Shown here in pieces: positions 1-5,398 of a DNA stretch of 5,550 bases. Made by a program: the position numbers and the translations under genes. The stretch is from Spartobacteria bacterium (GTDB lineage Bacteria; Verrucomicrobiota; Verrucomicrobiia; Chthoniobacterales; UBA10450). The number at the start of each line of letters is the position of its first letter. Position 1 is the first letter of the stretch. Under the pieces are notes generated by a model. The model made no database searches and was not told the origin of the DNA. It worked only from the letters and a program-made list of their open reading frames with translations. The stretch lies in contig JAJPJU010000091.1 of assembly GCA_021324035.1 (NCBI GenBank), positions 1 through 5,550 on the forward strand, written 5' to 3'.

Positions 1-60
1 CAAAACTCGAATGTTCAAAGGCTTAATGCTCCGATTGGCGCACGAACTCGGGGTTTTCTG

Positions 61-114
61 GAATTTCATTATCCGAATTTGTTTCGACGTTCGATATTCG
101 GATTTCGAAATTTC
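61..114. repeat. AT-rich imperfect inverted repeat downstream of the permease
   Basis: ATCCGAAT (71-78) and ATTCGGAT (96-103) are exact inverted arms separated by 17 bases, with further loosely matching flanks GAATTTC (61-67) and GAAATTTC (107-114). The minus strand reads as a run of TCGAAA/CCGAA-like words directly after the permease stop codon (115-113). There is no T-run in the right place for a rho-independent terminator. Its composition is clearly more AT-rich than the genes. It could be part of a dispersed intergenic repeat. In the rest of 1-60 I see no gene or other feature. Confidence 0.45.
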
Positions 115-1396
115 ACTCATATCTGAGTGCGGTCACCGGATCGAGCCGTGACGCTGCCCACGCCGGCGCAAAGCCCGAAACCAACCCCGTTAAAACCGAG
201 ATCGCCATGCTAAAGAAAACGAGTCCGAGGGAAAACTGGATCGGGAACGACGGGAAAGCCTTCCCGATTCCAAAACAGAGAAGATAGGCGAAAGCGAGGC
301 CGATAAATCCGCCAAGCAGACAGAGCGCTGTCGACTCAATCAGAAACTGCAAAAGAATTGTCCGTCGACGCGCGCCGAGCGCCTTGCGAGTTCCGATTTC
401 TTTGGTGCGCTCCTTCACGCTCACAAAGGTAATGTTCATGATCCCGATCGCGCCCACGAACAGGGACAGGCCAGTGATGAAAAGGCCGGCGATCGCGATC
501 GTATTTTTTACGGGATCGAGCGTGCTCTTGAACGCCTGCTGTTCGTTGATTGAAAAATCGTCCTTCTTTTCGGGGGATAAACCACGCACGCGTCGCATGA
601 TTCCGGTCAGCTCGTCCTTGGCTTCGGCGAGTTTCTTTTTGTCTTTCACTTTCACCCGCACGTCCGATTCGGTCGACCCGCCGCCGGGTCGCACCTCGGT
701 GACGCTCTTTGAGCTGAAGTATTTGTTGAACGCTCCCAACGGGATCGCGACCATCGAGTCCCAGCTGAACAGGCCGAGGAAGGTGCCTTGTCGCGCGTTT
801 ACGCCGATCACCTTGAAGTTCTGGCCGTTGATCAAAATCGATTTGTCGATCGGACTCTCAGACGGAAACAACGCGTCGGCCACATCGTAACCAATCACTG
901 CGACTTGAGCGGCTTCGCGCGATTCGATCTCGTTGAAAAAGCGGCCTTCCTTGCAATCGATCGTCGAAGTCAGAGTAAAATCTGAGGTCGTCCCGAGAGT
1001 AAAAACGCCGTCGACCTCGTTGCCGGTGTATTTGATCGAACGCATCAGGCTCGATGTTGGTACGGCCACGATGAGATTGGAATTTGGGGTGGCCTCGATG
1101 ATTCGATTGATCTTTTCGGCGTAATCAGTCTCGATCTTTTTTCGGTCGCGATAATTCCACCAGTCATCCACCGGCTTCCAGGGCCATTGAGTGACGTAAA
1201 GAACGTCATCGCCCAGGACCGACATGCTGTTGTCGAAACCGATCGAGATTCCGCTGATCGCAGTTCCCATCAGCGTGACGGCCACGATGCCGATGATCAC
1301 GCCAAGCGCGGTGAGCGTCGAGCGCGTCATATTCGACCGCATCTGGGCAGCGGCGATCTTCCAGCTTTCTTCCAGTTCGTAGAGAAAACGTTTCAT
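113..1396 (-). CDS. ABC transporter permease, MacB/FtsX type
   Basis: A 427-residue inner-membrane permease, partner of the ATPase just upstream. Seen: a cytoplasmic helix MKRFLYELEESWKIAAAQM, then RSTLTALGVIIGIVAVTLMG (membrane helix 1, about 27-50), a large periplasmic domain (about 51-298) with the MacB-type core GRFF...AAQVAVIGYDVADALFP...ILINGQNFKVIGV (about 152-199), then three helices at about 299-327, 347-378 and 390-412. The loop KERTKEIGTRKALGARRRTI after helix 2 is the usual ATPase-contact segment, and PAWAASRLDPVTALRYE is the standard C-terminus. The frame is open to 1498, but I chose ATG 1396 because the added 34 residues are Cys/Arg-rich translation of the hairpin cluster while MKRFLYELEESW matches family starts; a modest GGAA lies 7 bases upstream of it. 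E. coli MacB fuses ATPase and permease; here they are split, as is common elsewhere. Confidence 0.95.
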   Translation of the reverse strand: MKRFLYELEESWKIAAAQMRSNMTRSTLTALGVIIGIVAVTLMGTAISGISIGFDNSMSVLGDDVLYVTQWPWKPVDDWWNYRDRKKIETDYAEKINRIIEATPNSNLIVAVPTSSLMRSIKYTGNEVDGVFTLGTTSDFTLTSTIDCKEGRFFNEIESREAAQVAVIGYDVADALFPSESPIDKSILINGQNFKVIGVNARQGTFLGLFSWDSMVAIPLGAFNKYFSSKSVTEVRPGGGSTESDVRVKVKDKKKLAEAKDELTGIMRRVRGLSPEKKDDFSINEQQAFKSTLDPVKNTIAIAGLFITGLSLFVGAIGIMNITFVSVKERTKEIGTRKALGARRRTILLQFLIESTALCLLGGFIGLAFAYLLCFGIGKAFPSFPIQFSLGLVFFSMAISVLTGLVSGFAPAWAASRLDPVTALRYE

Positions 1397-1407
1397 AATG
1401 TGATTCC

Positions 1408-1543
1408 GGGGAGCGCAGGCCGCCGGCCTGCAGTTCGCGGCAGCTTGCCGCGAACATCTCTTATGAAGCAGTCGCACATAGCTGCGACAAACTTGCATTC
1501 GGCGAGGCCGCCGAATGCTACAGGCCAGCGGCCTGTGCTCCCC
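1408..1543. repeat. Symmetric cluster of five hairpins (REP/BIME-like) between ATPase and permease genes
   Basis: Five near-contiguous stem-loops: (1) 1415-1431, 7-bp arms GCAGGCC, loop GCC; (2) 1433-1455, 10-bp arms GTTCGCGGCA, loop GCT; (3) 1471-1488, 6-bp arms GTCGCA, loop CATAGC; (4) 1495-1518, 10-bp arms GCATTCGGCG, loop AGGC; (5) 1520-1536, 7-bp arms ACAGGCC, loop AGC. Hairpins 1 and 5 with their outer GGGGAGC/GCTCCCC are inverted copies: 1408-1431 against the complement of 1520-1543 agrees at 21 of 24 bases. The cluster accounts for most of the 175-base gap (1397-1571); the remainder shows nothing recognisable. In mRNA it could slow or protect the transcript between two pump subunits, which is inference. 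Frames across it are translated repeat, not genes. Confidence 0.85.
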
Positions 1544-1571
1544 AATCCGGAGAGATTTGGCGTGGAACTCT

Positions 1572-2312
1572 TCATGTCGCGATTGCCGCGTCGAGCTCGG
1601 GAACGATTCCCGTGTGATCCATTTCGATCAGGCCGTCGCGAAGATGAATGGTGCGGCGAGCGTGCACCGCGATGTCCCGTTCGTGGGTAACTAAAATAAT
1701 GGTGTTGCCCCGTTGATAAAGGTCCTCGAGCAACGCCATGATCTCGTCCCCAGTTTTTGAATCGAGATTGCCGGTCGGTTCGTCGGCAAGAATGATCGAC
1801 GGATCATTGACCAGCGCACGCGCGATCGCCACTCTCTGCCGCTGGCCGCCCGACAATTCGTTAGGCTTGTGATGAATCCGATCACCCAGGCCAACATCGA
1901 TCAACGCCCGTTCGGCGCGTTGCTGTCGGGTTTCCGGATCGACGCCGGCATAAATCAGTGGTAGCTCGACATTTCGCAAGGCGTTGGCGCGCGGAAGGAG
2001 ATTAAAGGTTTGGAAAACGAAACCGATCTCGCGATTTCGAATTGCCGCGAGTTCGTCGTCGTCCATCTCCTTGACGTTGCGTCCGTTGAATTCATACCGG
2101 CCGGAGCTCGGAGTATCGAGACAGCCGAGCATGTTCATCAAAGTGGATTTGCCGCTACCGCTCGGGCCCATCACCGCGAGATATTCGTTGCGCCGAATTT
2201 GCAAGGTCACGCCACGCAACGCGCGAACGATCTCTTCGCCCATTACGTATTCCTTCGTGATGTTCTCGATATCGATCACGACAGGGCCCGCTTCGCGAGT
2301 GACGTGTGGCAT
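1572..2312 (-). CDS. ABC transporter ATP-binding protein, MacB/LolD type
   Basis: A 246-residue cytoplasmic ATPase that powers the adjacent permease. Seen: Walker A GPSGSGKST (49-57), Q-loop Gln101 in VFQTFNLLPRANAL, signature LSGGQRQRVAIARAL (153-167), Walker B IILADEPTGNLD (173-184) with catalytic Glu178, and the switch His210 in LVTHERDIA. NLLPRANALRNVELPLIYAGV is typical of the MacB/LolD/FtsE group, which works with four-helix permeases on lipoproteins, peptides, toxins or drugs. All catalytic residues are present. Start uncertain: ATG 2312 gives an N-terminus (MPHVTREAGPV) encoded by degenerate heptamer repeat, whereas related proteins begin near MI(E/D)IENI, which fits GTG 2279. Neither start has a strong ribosome site. 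It ends with TGA at 1574-1572, followed by a 175-base hairpin-rich gap before the permease. Substrate not deducible. Confidence 0.95.
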   Translation of the reverse strand: MPHVTREAGPVVIDIENITKEYVMGEEIVRALRGVTLQIRRNEYLAVMGPSGSGKSTLMNMLGCLDTPSSGRYEFNGRNVKEMDDDELAAIRNREIGFVFQTFNLLPRANALRNVELPLIYAGVDPETRQQRAERALIDVGLGDRIHHKPNELSGGQRQRVAIARALVNDPSIILADEPTGNLDSKTGDEIMALLEDLYQRGNTIILVTHERDIAVHARRTIHLRDGLIEMDHTGIVPELDAAIAT

Positions 2313-2358
2313 GTGGCTTGAAAGTGGCGAGTGACGAGTGATGAGTGATGAGTGACGA
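2299..2358 (+). repeat. Heptamer tandem array, 5 clear units plus degenerate units, between S23-type gene and ATPase
   Basis: On the plus strand the units GTGGCGA, GTGACGA, GTGATGA, GTGATGA, GTGACGA run from 2324 to 2358. A degenerate GTTACTG follows at 2359-2365 and holds the S23-type stop codon (TAA, 2362-2360). To the left, after a 4-base break, three more degenerate units in 7-base register (GTGACGT, GTGGCAT, GTGGCTT) fill 2299-2319 and reach into the ATPase reading frame. The unit consensus GTGAYGA is the same as in the opposite array at 2754-2781 but inverted. Confidence 0.85.
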
Positions 2359-2359
2359 G

Positions 2360-2731
2360 TTACTGGCGAGCTGAAAGTTTGCGGCGCAAAACGTTGAGCA
2401 TCCTGCGCAACTCATCAATGAGATCGAACGCTCGTTCCGCGCCTGCATCGGTGCTGAATCCCAATTCGATGCTCAGGATTAATTGTGTATCGAGTTCGGC
2501 CGCTGATCCTTCAGCGTGCGAAATGAATTGAATGAACTCCCCCGTCGTATGTCTGGCTTGTCCCTCAGCCAGATTCGACGGAATAGACACGGCTGCGCGC
2601 CGCATCTGGGCAATAAGACCGAATTTTTCTTCCGGCGGATAATTTTTGGTCAGTCGATAAACAATTTTAGCGAGCTCAATTCCTTTTTGCCAAACTAACA
2701 GATCTTTGTAACTGCGGGGGGATGCATTCAT
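2360..2731 (-). CDS. Small four-helix-bundle protein (S23 / 23S rRNA IVS-encoded protein family)
   Basis: A 123-residue protein with the hallmarks of the S23-type four-helix-bundle family: SYKDLLVWQKGIELA near the start, VYRLTKNYPPEEKFGL, QMRRAAVSIPSNLAEGQAR, FIQFISHAEGSAAELDTQL, then a last helix with RRMLNVLRRKL. It appears wholly helical, with no signal peptide or membrane segment. Known of the family: members occur in intervening sequences of 23S rRNA in Leptospira and others, and the Avd accessory proteins of diversity-generating retroelements have the same fold; for most genomic copies the role is unknown. I chose ATG 2731 (MNASPRSYKD) because the family normally begins a few residues before the Y.DL.VW motif; the GTG at 2767 lies inside repeat DNA and its added 12 residues look repeat-derived. 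The gene sits between adaptor and ATPase, an odd place for it, and is enclosed by inverted heptamer arrays. No reverse transcriptase is nearby, so an Avd role is not supported. Confidence 0.88.
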   Translation of the reverse strand: MNASPRSYKDLLVWQKGIELAKIVYRLTKNYPPEEKFGLIAQMRRAAVSIPSNLAEGQARHTTGEFIQFISHAEGSAAELDTQLILSIELGFSTDAGAERAFDLIDELRRMLNVLRRKLSARQ

Positions 2732-2753
2732 GCCGGCTGTTGTATCGCAATTC

Positions 2754-2781
2754 TCATCACCCGTCACTCGTCACTCATCAC
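2754..2781 (-). repeat. Heptamer tandem array, 4 units, between adaptor and S23-type gene
   Basis: On the minus strand, reading down from 2781, the units are GTGATGA, GTGACGA, GTGACGG, GTGATGA, exactly contiguous. The first unit supplies the last base of the final adaptor codon (AAG) and its TGA stop. The array is inverted relative to the array at 2324-2358, so the two face each other across the small gene. A GTG inside it (2767) opens a 12-residue extension of the S23-type frame. Confidence 0.9.
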
Positions 2782-4139
2782 TTCGATGATTCTTTGTCAT
2801 AAGCGACCTTCGCGCCGTCTTTGAGTTTGCGGCTGATTGCGCTGTAACTGCCCGAAATGACTTCGTCGCCGGGCTGCACGCCGCTTTTAATTTCCATGTA
2901 GGTGTCGTCGGAAATTCCGGTCGTCACTTTGACGGATTGGGCTTTGCCGCCCTTTTTCAGGAAGACAACTTTGGAAAGCTTTTCCCGTTCTTCTTTCTGG
3001 GCAGCTTTTTCCTGCTTTTCATTTACGAAATCGGCGTTGTTGTCACCCTTGTCGCGAGCCGTCGTCCGTAATTTTCGTTTTTCGATTTCTTCCGGACTCA
3101 AATTACTCTCGCCGGTGCGAATTGTGACCGCTTGCATTGGAACGGCGACTGCGTCCTTGACCATGTTCGTTTCGATATCTGCCGTGCAGCTCAATCCCGG
3201 CTTCAACGGAACATCGTGGTCGTCGATCCGAACCTTGACCTGAAAATTCGTGACCTCTTCCTGAGTGCCCGAACCGGTCGTCGTTCCAGTGTTCGCAATC
3301 TGGTAAACCGTTCCGTGAAATTTGCGATCGCCGTAGGCGTCGATTTTTATACTCGCCTTGTCTCCGATCTTCACGTTTACGACGTCGTTTTCGTTCACAT
3401 CGACGCGCGCTTCCATGTGATTGAGATCCGCGACGCGCATTACTTCCGTTCCGGCAAACTGTCCGGTGGCGACCAGTCGCTCGCCGAGCTTGCTATTCAG
3501 GACCGTGACCGTGCCGTCGAGCGGGGAATAAATCGTTGTCTTCTCAAATTGATCCCGGGCCTGGCTCGAAGCGGCTTGGGCGCGTTCGATCTCGTGCAGC
3601 GAGCTTTCATAAGTATTTTTGGCGACATCCGCCGCAGCCTGGTCGGCGTTGTACTCCTGGATCGAAATTGTTTTCTTGGCGTACATGTCTTCGGCGCGCT
3701 TCAGATCTTGAACCGCTTTCACCATGGTCGCTTTTTGCTGAAGATTGGTCGCTTTGGCCGAGCTAATCGCCGCTTCCTGCTGTTCCAGCAACGCTCTGTA
3801 TGAATCCGGTTTGATCTTCACCAGAAGATCGCCTTTTTTGACCTTCATTCCGTCGTCGACTGGAAGCTCGGTGATTTCGCCAGCCACTTCGGGTGAAATT
3901 TTCACTTCGGTTTCGGGTTGAATCTTTCCAGTTGCCGAGACGGTCTGGAGTATCGTTTTGCGCACTGCCTTCTCGGTCGTCACCGGGATCGGCTTCTCCC
4001 GTTTTGAGAGGGCGATTGAAACGATCAGCCACAACACAAGAAGCCCGACTGCGCCCCAAATGATCTGTTTCCGGCGACGCGCGCGTTGCTTGCGCGCAGC
4101 CTGCGGCGACGTGTCAGGAGTGGTTAAGGTCTGATGCAT
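2778..4139 (-). CDS. MacA-like efflux periplasmic adaptor (HlyD/RND membrane fusion protein)
   Basis: A 453-residue inner-membrane-anchored periplasmic adaptor that would join the ABC pump encoded downstream to an outer-membrane channel. Seen: a basic cytoplasmic start (RKQRARRRK), one membrane helix at about 26-44, first half of the lipoyl domain with GKIQPETEVKISPEVAGEI and VKKGDLLVKI (71-110), an alpha-helical hairpin rich in Ala, Gln and charged residues (about 113-198), the second lipoyl half TTIYSPLDGTVTVLNSKLGE (201-220), a beta-barrel domain (about 235-325, VDVNENDVVNVKIGD, LKPGLSCTADI), and a membrane-proximal domain to the end. Odd: a highly charged Lys/Glu/Asp/Asn segment at about 343-390 interrupts the membrane-proximal domain between VPMQAVTIR and VVFLKKGGKA. 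The stop codon TGA is the first part of a heptamer repeat array. MacA rather than an RND-type partner is inferred from the adjacent ABC genes, and the outer-membrane partner is not in the window. Confidence 0.93.
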   Translation of the reverse strand: MHQTLTTPDTSPQAARKQRARRRKQIIWGAVGLLVLWLIVSIALSKREKPIPVTTEKAVRKTILQTVSATGKIQPETEVKISPEVAGEITELPVDDGMKVKKGDLLVKIKPDSYRALLEQQEAAISSAKATNLQQKATMVKAVQDLKRAEDMYAKKTISIQEYNADQAAADVAKNTYESSLHEIERAQAASSQARDQFEKTTIYSPLDGTVTVLNSKLGERLVATGQFAGTEVMRVADLNHMEARVDVNENDVVNVKIGDKASIKIDAYGDRKFHGTVYQIANTGTTTGSGTQEEVTNFQVKVRIDDHDVPLKPGLSCTADIETNMVKDAVAVPMQAVTIRTGESNLSPEEIEKRKLRTTARDKGDNNADFVNEKQEKAAQKEEREKLSKVVFLKKGGKAQSVKVTTGISDDTYMEIKSGVQPGDEVISGSYSAISRKLKDGAKVAYDKESSK

Positions 4140-4167
4140 GGCGGCCCAGGGAACGGGAAACCGTCGG

Positions 4168-4195
4168 AAATTACCTCACTTTAGACCTTTTCCAA
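4168..4195 (-). promoter_or_regulatory. Weak sigma70-like promoter candidate for the efflux operon
   Basis: The 110-base gap between the queG stop and the adaptor start holds, on the minus strand, TTGGAA (4195-4190), a 16-base spacer and TAATTT (4173-4168), about 28 bases before the adaptor ATG. The match to TTGACA/TATAAT is loose and no clear Shine-Dalgarno precedes the ATG at 4139. No strong rho-independent terminator is seen after queG, so read-through from aroK-queG is also possible. Nothing else is recognised in the gap. Confidence 0.25.
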
Positions 4196-4249
4196 CGCAC
4201 GGCGTTCACCGGGGTCATTATTAGGATGCAGGAACGCGGCCGTTCGGAT

Positions 4250-5398
4250 TCAACCGGCTTGTCGGTCCAGTCTTTGGTGGATTTGGTGGATCGCCCATTG
4301 GGCATGTTCCGCTACCAACGGTTCGGGATCGCCGGCAGCGCGCTCGAGTGAAGGCACGTCGTCCGCAGTGCCAAGGTTGCCCAGCGCGACACACACATTT
4401 CGAAGAAAACCGCGCCGTTTAATTCGTTTGATTGGTGAATTGCGAAACAAAGTGCGGAATTCCGCGTCGTTCAGTCGCAAGTAATCACGCAAGGCAAACC
4501 CCGTGGTCGACTTGCGCGCGGCGAAGGCGCTTTCGCGCGAAGCTTTGGCGAAGCGGTTCCACGGACACGCATCGAGACAATCGTCACACCCAAAAATGCG
4601 ATCGCCCATCAGCGGCCGCAGTTCGAGGGGGATCGGACCTTTCAATTCGATGGTGAGATACGAAATGCAGCGACGGGCATCGAGTTTGTGAGGCGCAGTA
4701 ATTGCGCCGGTGGGACATGCGGTGATGCAGCGCTGGCATTTTCCACAACGGTCGGGAACCGGCGCATCCGGCGGTAGTTCCAACGTCGTCAGGATTTCAG
4801 CGAGGAAAAACCACGTCCCAAGTTTTTCATCGATCAGCATGGTGCTTTTGCCGTGCCAGCCAATGCCGGCCGTCGCCGCGTGATCGCGCTCCAAAACCGG
4901 TCCGGTATCCACGTAGCATTTTTGTGTTCCGCCAAATTCGCGAAGGAAGTCGTCGATCTTGTCCAGCTTCGAAGAAATGACGTCGTGATAGTCATCACCC
5001 CATGCGTAGCGAGCGATCCGGCCCGTTTTTATGGTCGGCGCGCCGGCCGCATTTTTCGTAGCGGCCGACACGGCCGCCTCTACACCTTGAAAATAATTGA
5101 GGGCCAAAACGACGATCGATTTCGCGCCGGGCAGGATATTGTCGGGATTGTTACGCTTTTTTTCGCCACGCGCCATATATTGCATTTCCCCGTGTGCGCC
5201 ATTTCGCAGCCAATCCTCAAATTCGCGACTGTGGGCTGGGGGATTGCAGGCGGCGATTCGACAGGATTCAAAACCGAGTTCAGTCGCGAACTCGATGAGC
5301 CGCATTTTCAGATCGCCGTGTGTTGGAGCGGCCGGTGTCTGCAGCGGCTCCTTTGAGACTTCGTCGCCGGGAACGGCGGCCACGACAACGTCATTCAT
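4250..5398 (-). CDS. queG: Epoxyqueuosine reductase QueG (cobalamin and 4Fe-4S dependent)
   Basis: A 382-residue protein that performs the last step of queuosine synthesis, reducing epoxyqueuosine to queuosine at the tRNA wobble position in the cytoplasm. Seen: HGEMQYMAR (69-77), RIARYAWGDDYHD (127-139), VDTGPVLERDHA (163-174) with the expected catalytic Asp164, GIGWHGKSTML, a first cluster motif with Cys218, 221, 224 and 228 followed by PTGAI, ARRCISYLTIE with Cys244, and CDDCLDACPWNRF with Cys271, 274 and 278. The C-terminal part (about 325-375) looks like the HEAT-type tRNA-binding repeat. Length fits the family. I chose ATG 5398 because it overlaps the aroK stop; a GGAGG lies 16 bases upstream, too far for an ideal ribosome site. 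Met32 (5305) is the alternative, since the first 30 residues are poorly conserved in type. Odd: residues 106-114 are encoded by a palindromic repeat in the loop after LALNYFQG. Confidence 0.96.
   Translation of the reverse strand: MNDVVVAAVPGDEVSKEPLQTPAAPTHGDLKMRLIEFATELGFESCRIAACNPPAHSREFEDWLRNGAHGEMQYMARGEKKRNNPDNILPGAKSIVVLALNYFQGVEAAVSAATKNAAGAPTIKTGRIARYAWGDDYHDVISSKLDKIDDFLREFGGTQKCYVDTGPVLERDHAATAGIGWHGKSTMLIDEKLGTWFFLAEILTTLELPPDAPVPDRCGKCQRCITACPTGAITAPHKLDARRCISYLTIELKGPIPLELRPLMGDRIFGCDDCLDACPWNRFAKASRESAFAARKSTTGFALRDYLRLNDAEFRTLFRNSPIKRIKRRGFLRNVCVALGNLGTADDVPSLERAAGDPEPLVAEHAQWAIHQIHQRLDRQAG
5058..5083. repeat. REP-like GC-rich palindrome inside queG
   Basis: Seen: arms GTAGCGGCCG (5058-5067) and its complement at 5071-5083, with loop ACA and a 3-base bulge (AGG on the minus strand) between GTAG and CGGCCG. 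A further CGGCCGC at 5044-5050 could pair alternatively with GCGGCCG at 5061-5067. Read on the minus strand it is in frame and encodes VEAAVSAAT, queG residues 106-114. The design (short, GC-rich, near-perfect stem, tiny loop) resembles the hairpins at 1408-1543, though the stem sequence differs. That it is a dispersed repeat is inference; only one copy is in the window. Confidence 0.6.

Larger units (their letters stand above)
2299..2781 (-). mobile_element. Candidate mobile cassette: S23-type gene bounded by inverted heptamer arrays
   Basis: About 480 bases comprising the right heptamer array, the four-helix-bundle gene and the left heptamer array, placed between an adaptor gene and its ATPase, which in MacAB-type operons usually lie next to each other. 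Seen: the arrays share the unit GTGAYGA and face inward like terminal inverted repeats; both flanking genes have coding ends made of repeat sequence (adaptor stop, ATPase putative start). No transposase, integrase or target-site duplication is evident. Mobility is inference; the repeats could instead be later expansions on either side of an ordinary gene. Confidence 0.35.

Noticed and set aside
114..129. CACTCA/TGAGTG hairpin as a rho-independent terminator of the operon
   Set aside because: Short, AT-containing stem with no following T-run; kept only as part of the repeat observation.
1397..1498. 34-residue Cys/Arg-rich N-terminal extension of the permease
   Set aside because: It translates hairpins 1 to 3 of the repeat cluster; the permease family starts at the MKRFLYELEESW segment.
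1393..1575. 60-codon frame whose ATG overlaps the ATPase stop (ATGA), as for a coupled small gene
   Set aside because: Most of its length is the five-hairpin repeat and it is out of frame with the permease; no recognisable protein features.
2360..2731. Diversity-generating retroelement (Avd-like gene)
   Set aside because: No reverse transcriptase, template repeat or variable repeat is visible in the window; the protein fits the general S23-type family.
2732..2767. GTG start at 2767 for the four-helix-bundle protein
   Set aside because: The GTG and first codons are heptamer repeat, and the family normally begins close to the SYKDLLVW motif; ATG 2731 fits better.
2299..2781. CRISPR-like array
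   Set aside because: The repeats are contiguous 7-base units without unique spacers.
3132..3803. Plus-strand frame of 223 codons opposite the adaptor
   Set aside because: It is antisense to a clearly conserved adaptor gene, and its composition shows no family motifs.
4232..4245. GAACG/CGTTC hairpin after queG as a terminator
   Set aside because: The stem is only five pairs and no T-run follows on the minus strand.
4853..5356. Plus-strand frame of 167 codons opposite queG
   Set aside because: Shadow of queG codon bias; no domain features.
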